Assembly (NCBI GenBank): GCA_900317155.1
Contig: ONFO01000020.1
Span: 1-64,000, forward strand
Direction: 5' to 3'
Length of the DNA: 64,000 nucleotides
From: an uncultured Bacteroidales bacterium
GTDB taxonomy: Bacteria; Bacteroidota; Bacteroidia; Bacteroidales; F082
A model generated the notes under the pieces. The model did not search any database and was not told the DNA's origin. It saw only the letters and a list, made by a program, of their open reading frames with translations. A program made the translations under genes and the position numbers. Numbering within the stretch: the stretch's first letter is position 1; each line of letters starts with the position of its first letter. This document shows positions 1-9,629 of the stretch, piece by piece.

Positions 1-378
1 TCATATCCTTTACGGGCACACTATATACTGGCCACCAGTGATGGCGGTTGTCTTGTCTTGGGCAGCGGTCACAAAAACGACCATTACGATGCGTTCGCCT
101 TAAAAGTCGACTCCGAAGGCTCGGTTGGCATGGACGATGTTTCAGCATGTCCCTACCTCTTCTACCCCAACCCCACCCAAGACCGGCTCCACCTGCAATA
201 CTCGCCCGACGTAAAGCCCGCACAAGTCGAGTTTTACGACCTGCAAGGCCGCCTGGTGCGCACACAAAGCGATGGCCTGGAAAGCATCAACCTGCAAGGC
301 CTCGTGCCAGGGCAATACCTGATGAAGGTCACCTTGGAGGATGGGAAGACTTATACGGACAAGGTGGTGAAAGAATAA
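1..378 (+). CDS. C-terminal part of a T9SS-exported protein (type A sorting domain)
   Basis: The frame is open from the first base, so the 5' part lies outside the window; 125 residues are visible. The first ~40 residues resemble the end of a beta-propeller or repeat-type secreted protein (ATSDGGCLVLGSG). The last ~80 residues form a typical type IX secretion C-terminal sorting domain: FYPNPTQDRLHL, then VEFYDLQGRLVRTQ, then GQYLMKVTLEDGKTYTDKVVKE split over the final strand. In this family the domain directs export through the SprA-containing translocon and is removed at the cell surface. The gene for SprA lies 0.7 kb downstream. What the mature protein does cannot be told. Confidence 0.85.
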   Translation, partial: SYPLRAHYILATSDGGCLVLGSGHKNDHYDAFALKVDSEGSVGMDDVSACPYLFYPNPTQDRLHLQYSPDVKPAQVEFYDLQGRLVRTQSDGLESINLQGLVPGQYLMKVTLEDGKTYTDKVVKE

Positions 379-396
379 CACCTTACCTTTTTCCAT

Positions 397-477
397 CGAA
401 CACGGACGGTTCGGACAAAACGGAAAACCTTTCTGTAAAATCCAAGCCATCCGTGTTCGTCGTTTTCTTTTTTTTCT
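397..477 (+). terminator. Possible long-loop terminator
   Basis: A 10-bp perfect inverted repeat (CGAACACGGA at 397-406, TCCGTGTTCG at 450-459) is followed by a T-rich run. The loop is about 43 nt, longer than in classical intrinsic terminators, so this is tentative. It sits between the sorting-domain protein and ruvA. Confidence 0.4.
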
Positions 478-485
478 TATTTTTG
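478..485 (+). promoter_or_regulatory. TAnnTTTG promoter box of ruvA
   Basis: TATTTTTG matches the Bacteroidota -7 consensus TAnnTTTG and lies 24 nt before the ruvA ATG at 510. It marks the likely start of the ruvA-sprA transcript. Confidence 0.6.
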
Positions 486-509
486 CAGTTTTAAACAAAC
501 TGCGCCCAA

Positions 510-1091
510 ATGTACGCCTACATCACCGGTAAAGTAGCTGAAAAGTCGCCCACCTACGTCGTTCTCGACAATCAGGGCATAGGCTATTACATCAACATCA
601 CGCTCAACACCTTCACCGCCATCGGCGAGAAGGAAGACGTGCGTCTCTTCACGCATGAGCAAATCCTTGAGGACGCCCACAACCTCTTCGGCTTCTTCAC
701 CGCCAAAGAGCGCGACCTCTTTGAGCTACTCATCTCGGTGTCGGGCGTGGGTTGCAACACGGCAAGGCTTATCCTCAGCTCACTGACGGTCAGCGAGTTG
801 AGTAATGCCATCGCCAGCGATGACGTGAAGACCATCCAAGCCGTGAAAGGCATCGGCGCCAAGACCGCCCAGCGCATCGTCATCGACCTGAAAGACAAAC
901 TGAAGAAAAACGACTTCCCGACGGAAATTTTCACCGTGGCAGACAATACAATCAAAACCGAAGCGTTATCAGCATTGACGATATTGGGCTTCGGCAAAGC
1001 AGCCGTCGACAAGGCCCTCGACCGCTTGCTGAAACAAATGCCCGATGCCAACGTCGAAACGCTGATCAAAGAAGCACTTAAAGTTTTGTAA
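510..1091 (+). CDS. ruvA: Holliday junction branch migration protein RuvA
   Basis: 193 residues, the normal RuvA length. The N-terminal OB-fold begins MYAYITGKVAEKSPTYVVLD. A double helix-hairpin-helix follows (ISVSGVGCNTARLIL and VKGIGAKTAQRIVIDLKDKL), then a short C-terminal domain III (ALTILGFGKAAVDKAL). RuvA binds the four-way DNA junction and recruits the RuvB motor during recombination and repair. sprA starts 16 nt downstream on the same strand, so the two are probably cotranscribed. The start follows a TAnnTTTG box. Confidence 0.97.
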   Translation: MYAYITGKVAEKSPTYVVLDNQGIGYYINITLNTFTAIGEKEDVRLFTHEQILEDAHNLFGFFTAKERDLFELLISVSGVGCNTARLILSSLTVSELSNAIASDDVKTIQAVKGIGAKTAQRIVIDLKDKLKKNDFPTEIFTVADNTIKTEALSALTILGFGKAAVDKALDRLLKQMPDANVETLIKEALKVL

Positions 1092-1106
1092 CAAACTAGA
1101 AATTAA

Positions 1107-4100
1107 ATGAATATACACCATACAAGAATCTTGAAAATGCGGAATGCAGAATGCAGAATGCAGTATGAGGGAGTTCATTCAGCATTTAGCATTCATAATT
1201 CAGCATTCAGCATTCTTTTCCTCCTCGCCTTTTTCCTATCGCCAGCCCTCAGTTTGACTGCTGCAAACAACTACGATATTTTCTACCCCAACCCTTATAT
1301 CGTCGAGCCCGACACGACCAAAGTCATCTACCCCATCCCCGTCAACACGGGCAACCCACTTTGGGACCTCAACAACCAGTCGCCGCTCTACCTCAGCGAC
1401 CCCGACAACTTCGAGACCGAAATCATCTACGACCCAGTAACTGGACAATACACCTTCAAACGTCGCATCGGCCAATTCTATTACGACACGCCCTCCACCC
1501 TCACACAAAGCGAATACTTTGAATATCAGAACCGTAAGGGCATACAAGAATACTGGAAAGAACGCCGCAGCCAGAACGCGCGTTCGACCACCAACGGCAA
1601 CTCCATCATCCCACCCATGTTCATCGGCGGCAAAGCCTTTGAGACCATCTTCGGGAGCAACACCATCGACATCCGTCCCCAAGGTTCCGTCGACCTCACC
1701 TTTGGCTTCAAGCACAACTTCCGCGACGACAAATCGATGACCGAACGACGCAAACGCCACAACGAATTCGTTTTTGACCAGGACATCCAGCTCAACGTGA
1801 TGGCCAAAATCGGTGACAAAATCAACTTCAACATCAACAAGAACACCAAGGCGACCTTCAACTACCAAGACAAGCTCGCCCTCAAATACCAAGGTAAGGA
1901 AGACGAAATCATCCAACTCCTGGAGGCCGGTAACGTCAGCTTCCCGCTCAACAGCACCCTCATCACAGGTACACAGCAACTGTTTGGTATCAAGAGCAAA
2001 TTGAAGTTCGGCAAGACGACCATCTCATCCATCGTTTCCTATCAGGAGAGTGAGTCACAGAACATCACTGTGCAAGGCGGTGCCCAGACCAACAAATTCG
2101 AACTCAGCTGCTTGGACTACGAAGAAAACCGACACTTCTTCCTCAGCCAATACTTCCGTGACCAATATGAGGTCGCCTTATCCACCCTGCCCACCGTCAC
2201 TTCAAGCATTAACATCACCAAAATCGAGGTCTGGATCACCAATACCAACTCCTCTACACAAAACACGCGTAACATACTTGCATTAAACGACTTAGCTGAA
2301 GGCAAAGGCAACTGGATCTACAACCCGGAAGTCACTCCAACCGACAACAAAGTGTATCCGCGCAATAGTGCCAACAACTTGGTCAGCCGCATGGACACGA
2401 CCCAAATCCGAAACATCAGCACCGTGACCAACTACATGAGCAACGACCCTATGCGCATCGGCAGGTCAGGCTATATGGTCTCGGGGCGCGACTTCGAGAA
2501 AGTGGAGAATGCCCGCCGCCTGAGCAATACGGAATTCTCCCTGAACTCTAAACTTGGCTTCATCTCCTTGAATGTCAACCTCAATGCCAACCAGACCTTG
2601 GCCGTCGCCTACCAATACACCATTGTCGGTTCGGACGAGGTATACCAAGTCGGTGAGTTCTCGGACCAAAACATCAATTCGCCCAAGGTTTTGGTCACCA
2701 AGCTTTTGAAAGGCACTACCGTAAACACCAAGATGCCCATCTGGAACCTGATGATGAAGAACGTCTACAACATTAGAGCTTATCAAATCAGCTCCAACGA
2801 CTTCATGCTCAACATCTTCTACAACGGCAACTCCAATAGCACACCATACGGATATTTCACCGAAGGTGAAGTGAAAGGTGTTTCGTTGCTTCACCTGATG
2901 GGCTTGGATAACTTGACCACGCAAAACAACCCCATCCCTGGTGGTGATGGTATGTTCGACTTCTTGAACAATGCCGCAACTCAAGGCGGTACCATCAACG
3001 CATCGAACGGACGTATCTTCTTCCCAGTGTTGGAACCTTTCGGCAAGCACATCCACACCAAAGTCTTCCCCAACGAGCCCAACCTGGCCGAGAAATACGC
3101 TTACGACTCGCTTTACACGATGACGAAGACCTCAGCCGAGCAATACTCAGAAAAGAACAAATTCAGCTTGAAAGGTTCTTATTCATCGCAGTCGGGCAGC
3201 GAAATCAGCCTCAATGCTATGAACGTGGCCCAAGGTTCCGTTACTGTCACTGCCGGTGGCGCACAACTCGTTGAAAACGTCGACTATACCGTTGACTACA
3301 CCTTAGGTCGCGTCACTATCCTCAACGAAGGCATCCTCAACTCGGGCACGCCCATCAACATCTCGTTGGAATCCAATTCAGGCTTCAGTGCCATCCGGAA
3401 AACCTTCCTCGGCACCCGAGTCGAGCATGAGTTCACCAACGACTTCCATGCAGGAGCCACCCTCCTTTATCTTGGTGAGAAGTCGTACACCCAAAAGATT
3501 AACTACGGAGAGGAAGCCATTGCCAATACCATCTATGGAGCCGACCTCAGCTATCACACCGATGCCCGCTGGTTGACGACTTTCATCAATGCCCTGCCTG
3601 GCATCACCACCAAAGCGCCATCGCGCATCAATGTGGACGGCGAGTTTGCCCGCTTTATCCCTGGATTATCCAAGTCGGCCAGCGAACCCGGCACCTCCTA
3701 TATCGACGACTTTGAAGGAGCCAAGTCGACCATCGACCTGCGTCTGCCCACCTTATGGTATTTGGCCAGTACCCCACAGAACCAGACCGACATGTTCCCC
3801 GAAGCGGCTGCCAACACAGGCCTCGACTACGGTAAGAACCGTGCGCGGCTGGCTTGGTACGTCATTGACAACTCCACCTTCTACGACCGCAATTCCAACT
3901 ACCGTCCTAGCAACGTTGACAACGAAGAGTTATCAAAGAACGCTGTCCGTCAGGTACTTGAAACCGAGCTTTTCCCCAACAGAGACATTGAAGCCGGCAC
4001 ACAGACCAACATCTCCGTGCTCAACTTGGCTTACTATCCAGAAGAGCGTGGTCCTTACAACTACGACGTGAATCCGTCCACTTACTCAGCAGGTATCAAC

Positions 4101-7100
4101 GAAGAAGGCAAACTCAACGACCCGAAGAGCCGTTGGGGTGGTATCATGCGCAAGATGGAATCGATAGACTTTGAAGCCACCAACATCGAATACATCGAAT
4201 TCTGGCTGATGGATCCCTTCGCCGATGAGGAATTCGCCAACAACCCCGGAAAGCTCTACATCAACTTGGGTGACATCTCGGAAGACATCCTTCGCGATGG
4301 CCGCAAGTTCTACGAAAACGGACTGCCCGCCACGGCAACTGTCGAAAACGTGGACACCACCATTTGGGGTCGTGTCCCCACCCTGCAAGACCTTGTTGGA
4401 ACCTTCAGCAACTCATCAGAAGCCCGTCAATACCAAGACGTGGGTTACGACGGTTTGCGCGACCTGGACGAGCGAAGCTTCTTCGAAAACGTCTATCTGA
4501 ACATCATCAGAGACCGCTTCGGCGAAGGCTCTGCCGCCTACACCAAAGCCTTCGACGACCCCTCGGGCGACAACTACCACTATTTCCGTTCCAACGACTG
4601 GGACACGCCCGATGATGAAGTCCACAAAAGCATCTTGGCGCGTTACAAGAGCTTCAATGGTCCTGACGGCAACTCACCTGCCGACTTCCAGCAAACCGAA
4701 GGCTATCAAAGCAGCAACTCCACCCTGCCCAATGCCGAGGACATCAACAATGACAACACCCTGAGCGAATCGGAACGCTACTACCAATATGAGATTGACC
4801 TTGACCCCGCCAAGATGATTGTTGGCGAGAACCACATCGCCGACATCTTCCAGTCGAGCGGCGTTTCGTTGCCCAACGGACAAATCAGCGGCGTCACCTG
4901 GTATCAGTTCAGGATTCCCATCAAGCAGCCCGATAAAGTCATTGGCCGCATTGACGACTACTCCTCCATCCGCTTCATGCGTATGTTCATGACCGAATTC
5001 CAGCGTCCCATCGTGCTGCGTTTCGCCACACTCGACCTTGTGAAAGGCGAATGGCGCACCTACTCGCAAAGCATCCAAGCTCCTGGTGAATACGAGCCCA
5101 ACGACATCTCCAACGAGACCACCTTCGACATCTCCGCTGTAAGCATCGAAGAAAACGGTCGACGTTCACCCGTCCCTTACGTCATCCCGCCTGGCATCAT
5201 GCAAGAGCGCGTCATCGGCATGACCCAAACCATCCACATCAATGAGCAATCTTTGCAAATGACCGTGCAAAACCTCGTTGACGGCGACGGACGCGCCATC
5301 TACAAGACTGCCGACTTCGACCTACGGCAGTATAAATACCTAAAGATGTTCGTCCACGCCGAAGCCGCCCACGAAGACAGCCCTCTTGAAGACCAAGACC
5401 TGACCGTATTCATGCGTATCGGTACCGACTTCACCGAGAACTACTACGAATATGAAGTGCCTTTGAAAATGACCCCGTGGGGTACACCCTACACCAACAA
5501 GGATGCCATTTGGCCAGAAATCAACAACTTGGACATCCGTTTGGAAGACCTCGTCCAGGTAAAGCAACGCCGTAATGAGGCCATGAACCGGCCCAATAGC
5601 GGCGTCAAGCTCAACTACATCTATTCCGAAAAAATAAGGAAAGGCACCGTCGACAATAAGGACTACTATCATACCATAAAAGTGATTGGTAACCCGAGCA
5701 TCAGCGATGTGGAAGCCATGATGATCGGTATCCGCAACCCCAAACGCCAGAACCTTGCCGATGTCGATGACGGCCTGCCAAAGAGTGCCGTAGTTTGGGT
5801 CAATGAGCTGCGTCTCACTGACTTGAACAGCAATGGCGGCATTGCGGCAACAGGGCGCCTTGAGGCCACTCTTGCCGACTTGGGTCGTGTGACAGTCAAC
5901 GGATTATATAGCTCTGCAGGATTCGGTGCCTTGGACAGCCGCATCACCAACAACACCTTCGAAGCCCATTCCACGTTTAACGTCTCCACCGACCTTGAAC
6001 TGGGCAAGTTCTTCGAAAACACCGGACTCAAGATCCCGATGCACTTTGACTACGGCGAAAACAGGATTACGCCGCTCTACAACCCTTACGACCCCGACAT
6101 CAAGCTGAAAGACGCTCTTGCCATCATGAACAGCGACGAGGAAAGGAAAGAATTCACTTCGACCATCCATGACTACACCCGTCAGAAGAACATCAATTTC
6201 ATGAATGTCAGGAAAGAACGTGTTGCCAAGAAAAAGAAAGACAACGAAGGAGAAGGCAAGAACCCGACCGAAAACCAAAGAGACCCCAACAGAGGCCTTG
6301 GAAGCGGTCGTGGCAACATGCCCAAGGTGCACATCTACGACATCGAGAACTTCAACCTCTCCTTCTCCTACAACGAGACTTTCCAAGAGAACACAGACAT
6401 CAAATACTACTTGGTGAAGGCCTATCGCGGTGGTTTGGGCTACAACTATGCAGGTAACCCCAAGCCTGTTGAGCCCTTTGCCAAAGCCAAATGGGCTGCC
6501 AAACCTGCCTGGCAAATCATCAAGGACATCAACTTCTACTACCTGCCGAAGAGCATCACCTTCAATACCGAGATGTACCGTTACTATTCGGAGCGTGAGA
6601 TGCGCAACAAGAGCGGCGGTATCATCAACATCACGCCGACCCTCTCCAAGCAATGGGATTGGACCCGTAACTATCAGCTGCGTTACGACCTCACCAAAGC
6701 GTTGACCTTCGACTATTCGGCACAGGCACAAGCCTACATCTATGAGCCTGCAGGTTTTGTCGACAAGAGCCAAGACCCAGAGACCTGGCAGAAAAACCAA
6801 GACACCATCAAGAATGAGCTCAAGCATCTGGGCTCGATGTCGAGGTTCACGCAGAACTTCAACGCAAGCTACACCTTGCCCATCAACAAGATTCCGATTC
6901 TCAATTGGATTAACGCCAGTGCCAACTATCAAGGCACCTACAACTGGACGGCTCCTGCCAAATCCATCCAGCCACGTCTGGGTAACACCATCGAGAACTC
7001 CAACAACATCCAAGGCAATGCCACCCTCGACTTCACGAAGCTTTATAGCAAAGTGCCTTACCTGAAACAAATCAACACCTCTCAGCGCCGTAACAACAAT

Positions 7101-8660
7101 GGTGGCAGAGACAACAAAGGAAGAGGGAAAGACAATGGCAAGGACAAAGAAAAAGATGGAAAAGGTGAGGATGGAAAAACTGCCGACTCCACAAACCTAA
7201 AACCCAAAGTGAACTACGGCAAGGCCATCTTGGACAACTCGCTTCGCATACTCACCCTTGTCAAGAAAGTATCAGGTACCTACTCGCTGAACAATGGACA
7301 GACCTTGCCCGGTTTCATGCCCCTCGCCCAATATTTCGGCATGAACAGTGCGGGGTGGGCGCCTGGCTTAGGCTTCGTGCTCGGCAGCAGTTTCGGCAGT
7401 GACGACAACATCTACGACCAAGCCGTCCTACACAGCCTCAACATGGATGATGCCCATCGCTGGCTCACCACCGACTCCATCCTCAGTGCGCCTTACGTAC
7501 GCCGCAAGACGGAGACGATCAACTATCGCGTCAATACAGAACCTCTTCAGGGATTCAAGATCGACTTCACCGGCAACCGCAACTATTCCGAGAATAAGCA
7601 GCATTACTTCCGCTACAACGAGATGACCAACAACTTCGACATCTTCACCCCGACCAACAACGGCAACTTCACCATGAGCTATTTCATGGCTGGTACCGCC
7701 TTCATGAACCATGCCGACTCCACTTCGTCGAAGCTATTCGACAATCTCAAGGCCAGCCGAAAGATTATTGCCGAACGCATTGCCCGTAACAACCCGCAAT
7801 GGATCGAACAAATCAACGAATACGTCTACGACAGCATTGCTGGCGACTACTTCCCGAAAGGCATCAATTCGAGCTCGATGGACGTGTTACTCTACTCCTT
7901 CATTGCCGCCTACACGGGCAAAGACCCCAACACCATCGCCCTCAACCCATTCCCGCGCATCCCGCTGCCCAACTGGAACCTCACCTACAACGGCCTGACC
8001 AACATCCCTGCCATCGGAAAGCTCTTCAAGACCGTCAATATCACCCACGGTTACAAGTCAAACTACGCCATCAACTCGTGGGCTACCAACGTCTATTACG
8101 ATGAGAACAACACTATTCAAACCTATGAGAACTCCGACGTCATCATCCCGAAATATGACATGTCGCAAATCGTCCTCAACGAACAATTCACTCCTTTGAT
8201 CGGCATCGACCTTGGTCTGCAAAACTCAATGACCTTTAACTTGCAATTCAAGCAATCAAGAACCCTGACCCTGAGTTTCGCCAACAACCAGCTCACCGAA
8301 GTGAATGGCCGTGAAATCGTCATCGGAGGTGGCTACCGTATCAAGAACCTCTCCTTCAACATCACGCCCATTGGAGGCAGCGGTAAAGTCCAAACCATCA
8401 AAAACGACCTGGTACTCAAACTTGACTTAGGCTTTAAGAGAGACATCACCATACTGCGCCGCATCGACGAGAACAACAGCCAAGTTTCGGCCGGCCAAAA
8501 CAAGATCAATGTCTACTTCACTGCCGACTACAACTTCAGCCAGCGCTTGAGTGCACAAGCCTTCTTCAAGTACGACCTGATGATTCCAGAAGTGGCCAAC
8601 ACTTTCAAAAACTCCACCACATACGGCGGCATCACCCTCAGATTCAGCTTAGCTCAATAA
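1107..8660 (+). CDS. sprA: Cell-surface protein SprA, T9SS outer-membrane translocon
   Basis: 2517 residues, matching the very large SprA/Sov family. SprA forms the giant 36-strand barrel through which type IX secretion substrates cross the outer membrane. Visible landmarks are a hydrophobic signal segment at residues ~36-52 (SILFLLAFFLSPALSLTAA), long stretches of alternating beta-strand, RINVDGEFARFIPG and SYIDDFEGAKSTIDLR near residue 850, and a barrel-like C-terminus ending in ITLRFSLAQ. A lysine/glycine-rich charged insert lies near residues 1995-2025 (RDNKGRGKDNGKDKEKDGK). The first ~35 codons are made of a palindromic 7-bp repeat found in gene gaps elsewhere in the window, so the true start could be 1107, 1137 or 1158. 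It follows ruvA by 16 nt. Confidence 0.96.
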   Translation: MNIHHTRILKMRNAECRMQYEGVHSAFSIHNSAFSILFLLAFFLSPALSLTAANNYDIFYPNPYIVEPDTTKVIYPIPVNTGNPLWDLNNQSPLYLSDPDNFETEIIYDPVTGQYTFKRRIGQFYYDTPSTLTQSEYFEYQNRKGIQEYWKERRSQNARSTTNGNSIIPPMFIGGKAFETIFGSNTIDIRPQGSVDLTFGFKHNFRDDKSMTERRKRHNEFVFDQDIQLNVMAKIGDKINFNINKNTKATFNYQDKLALKYQGKEDEIIQLLEAGNVSFPLNSTLITGTQQLFGIKSKLKFGKTTISSIVSYQESESQNITVQGGAQTNKFELSCLDYEENRHFFLSQYFRDQYEVALSTLPTVTSSINITKIEVWITNTNSSTQNTRNILALNDLAEGKGNWIYNPEVTPTDNKVYPRNSANNLVSRMDTTQIRNISTVTNYMSNDPMRIGRSGYMVSGRDFEKVENARRLSNTEFSLNSKLGFISLNVNLNANQTLAVAYQYTIVGSDEVYQVGEFSDQNINSPKVLVTKLLKGTTVNTKMPIWNLMMKNVYNIRAYQISSNDFMLNIFYNGNSNSTPYGYFTEGEVKGVSLLHLMGLDNLTTQNNPIPGGDGMFDFLNNAATQGGTINASNGRIFFPVLEPFGKHIHTKVFPNEPNLAEKYAYDSLYTMTKTSAEQYSEKNKFSLKGSYSSQSGSEISLNAMNVAQGSVTVTAGGAQLVENVDYTVDYTLGRVTILNEGILNSGTPINISLESNSGFSAIRKTFLGTRVEHEFTNDFHAGATLLYLGEKSYTQKINYGEEAIANTIYGADLSYHTDARWLTTFINALPGITTKAPSRINVDGEFARFIPGLSKSASEPGTSYIDDFEGAKSTIDLRLPTLWYLASTPQNQTDMFPEAAANTGLDYGKNRARLAWYVIDNSTFYDRNSNYRPSNVDNEELSKNAVRQVLETELFPNRDIEAGTQTNISVLNLAYYPEERGPYNYDVNPSTYSAGINEEGKLNDPKSRWGGIMRKMESIDFEATNIEYIEFWLMDPFADEEFANNPGKLYINLGDISEDILRDGRKFYENGLPATATVENVDTTIWGRVPTLQDLVGTFSNSSEARQYQDVGYDGLRDLDERSFFENVYLNIIRDRFGEGSAAYTKAFDDPSGDNYHYFRSNDWDTPDDEVHKSILARYKSFNGPDGNSPADFQQTEGYQSSNSTLPNAEDINNDNTLSESERYYQYEIDLDPAKMIVGENHIADIFQSSGVSLPNGQISGVTWYQFRIPIKQPDKVIGRIDDYSSIRFMRMFMTEFQRPIVLRFATLDLVKGEWRTYSQSIQAPGEYEPNDISNETTFDISAVSIEENGRRSPVPYVIPPGIMQERVIGMTQTIHINEQSLQMTVQNLVDGDGRAIYKTADFDLRQYKYLKMFVHAEAAHEDSPLEDQDLTVFMRIGTDFTENYYEYEVPLKMTPWGTPYTNKDAIWPEINNLDIRLEDLVQVKQRRNEAMNRPNSGVKLNYIYSEKIRKGTVDNKDYYHTIKVIGNPSISDVEAMMIGIRNPKRQNLADVDDGLPKSAVVWVNELRLTDLNSNGGIAATGRLEATLADLGRVTVNGLYSSAGFGALDSRITNNTFEAHSTFNVSTDLELGKFFENTGLKIPMHFDYGENRITPLYNPYDPDIKLKDALAIMNSDEERKEFTSTIHDYTRQKNINFMNVRKERVAKKKKDNEGEGKNPTENQRDPNRGLGSGRGNMPKVHIYDIENFNLSFSYNETFQENTDIKYYLVKAYRGGLGYNYAGNPKPVEPFAKAKWAAKPAWQIIKDINFYYLPKSITFNTEMYRYYSEREMRNKSGGIINITPTLSKQWDWTRNYQLRYDLTKALTFDYSAQAQAYIYEPAGFVDKSQDPETWQKNQDTIKNELKHLGSMSRFTQNFNASYTLPINKIPILNWINASANYQGTYNWTAPAKSIQPRLGNTIENSNNIQGNATLDFTKLYSKVPYLKQINTSQRRNNNGGRDNKGRGKDNGKDKEKDGKGEDGKTADSTNLKPKVNYGKAILDNSLRILTLVKKVSGTYSLNNGQTLPGFMPLAQYFGMNSAGWAPGLGFVLGSSFGSDDNIYDQAVLHSLNMDDAHRWLTTDSILSAPYVRRKTETINYRVNTEPLQGFKIDFTGNRNYSENKQHYFRYNEMTNNFDIFTPTNNGNFTMSYFMAGTAFMNHADSTSSKLFDNLKASRKIIAERIARNNPQWIEQINEYVYDSIAGDYFPKGINSSSMDVLLYSFIAAYTGKDPNTIALNPFPRIPLPNWNLTYNGLTNIPAIGKLFKTVNITHGYKSNYAINSWATNVYYDENNTIQTYENSDVIIPKYDMSQIVLNEQFTPLIGIDLGLQNSMTFNLQFKQSRTLTLSFANNQLTEVNGREIVIGGGYRIKNLSFNITPIGGSGKVQTIKNDLVLKLDLGFKRDITILRRIDENNSQVSAGQNKINVYFTADYNFSQRLSAQAFFKYDLMIPEVANTFKNSTTYGGITLRFSLAQ
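1137..1215. repeat. Palindromic 7-bp repeat inside the sprA 5' coding region
   Basis: Left arm: tandem copies of GAATGCA-type heptamers (1141-1160). Right arm: ATTCAGC-type heptamers (1177-1215), which are the reverse complement. Related repeats occur between genes near 28666, 42537, 45318, 56264 and 59505. Here the repeat is translated and supplies the N-terminal residues before the hydrophobic core of the signal peptide. Confidence 0.85.
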
Positions 8661-8763
8661 AATTTTCACCAAACTGCAGAATGAGCCACTAAAATATGTA
8701 ATTTCGCAGCCAAATTTGAAAAGGTAACGAATTAAAATTAAACAACCTTAAAACATACAACAA

Positions 8764-9153
8764 ATGAATATTCCAGCAAATCTGAAGTACACCAACGACG
8801 ACGAATGGATCCGCCTCGAAGGCGACGAAGCCTACGTCGGCATCACCGATTACGCACAACACGAACTTGGCGACATCACCTTCGTGGATGTTGACCCCGA
8901 CCTCGTCGGCGAGACCTTGGACGCCCAAGAAGAATTCGGCGCCATCGAAGCCGTGAAGACCACCGCTGAGCTCCTCATGCCCGTAGCTGGCGAAATCCTC
9001 GAAGTCAACGAAGCCCTCGCCGACGAAGAGAATGCCAAACTCGTCAACAGCGACCCTTATGGCGAAGCTTGGATCATCAAGATCAAAGTGAACGACGTCG
9101 CCGAGCTCGACAACCTCTTGGATGCCGCCGCTTACGAAGCAAAGATCGGTTAA
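8764..9153 (+). CDS. gcvH: Glycine cleavage system H protein
   Basis: 129 residues, typical length. The lipoyl-bearing domain is clear: GDITFVDVD, then EEFGAIEAVKTTAELLMP, whose lysine is the expected lipoylation site. GcvH carries the aminomethyl group between the P, T and L proteins during glycine breakdown. None of gcvP, gcvT or lpd is in the window. I see no glycine riboswitch in the 103-bp upstream gap. A VanZ-like gene overlaps its 3' end. Confidence 0.96.
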   Translation: MNIPANLKYTNDDEWIRLEGDEAYVGITDYAQHELGDITFVDVDPDLVGETLDAQEEFGAIEAVKTTAELLMPVAGEILEVNEALADEENAKLVNSDPYGEAWIIKIKVNDVAELDNLLDAAAYEAKIG

Positions 9154-9544
9154 TCCCTTGGAACGTCTGACAAGAAATAGCTACCCGGGAATCCTGTGCG
9201 GAATCATCATTTTGATTCTGACTGGACTTCCGGGTTCTTTGTTTCCCAGCGTCAAGCCCGCCCTTGGCATTGACAAGGTAGTACACATCATCATGTATGC
9301 GGGATTTACCTATGCTTGTCTTTGGGGATATCGTAAACAATTTGTTTCCAAAAGCATAGCCGACAAAAAAAAGGCAATTCTCCTCGCTGCCATCATCAGT
9401 GTTGCCTACGGAGGACTGACCGAATTGATGCAGGAATACCTTGTTCCCAAACGAACGGGCGACTGGTTCGATTATCTCGCCGACTGTATCGGAACGGTCA
9501 TCGGAGCACTTGTTTTTTATCTTTTTTTTCACCGCAAAAAATAA
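9122..9544 (+). CDS. VanZ-like membrane protein
   Basis: 140 residues with about four hydrophobic segments: PGILCGIIILILTGLPGSLF, a helix around KVVHIIMYAGFTYACLWG, ILLAAIISVAYGGLTELMQ, and IGTVIGALVFYLFF. The motifs DKVVHIIMY, TELMQEYLVPKRTGDWFD and DCIGTVIGAL are typical of the VanZ family, small integral membrane proteins named from the vanA cluster; their general function is unknown. In Bacteroidota a VanZ-like gene often follows gcvH. The ATG at 9122 overlaps gcvH by 32 nt; a TTG start near 9158 would avoid the overlap. Confidence 0.82.
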   Translation: MPPLTKQRSVNPLERLTRNSYPGILCGIIILILTGLPGSLFPSVKPALGIDKVVHIIMYAGFTYACLWGYRKQFVSKSIADKKKAILLAAIISVAYGGLTELMQEYLVPKRTGDWFDYLADCIGTVIGALVFYLFFHRKK

Positions 9545-9629
9545 AATTCGTTTCAGTTGCGTTTTATAAGCAAATTATTACTACTTTCGCAACGTCAAAT
9601 TGAAAAGTAGAATCTAAAAACATAGTACC

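Noticed and set aside
5904-7070. 388-residue antisense frame inside sprA, and other long antisense frames in sprA, manA, nhaC-type and ATPase genes
   Set aside because: They mirror strongly biased codon use on the coding strand (high third-position G/C); no start context, promoter or recognisable domain.
8661-8763. Glycine riboswitch upstream of gcvH
   Set aside because: The 103-bp gap is A/T-rich and shows none of the expected tandem aptamer structure.
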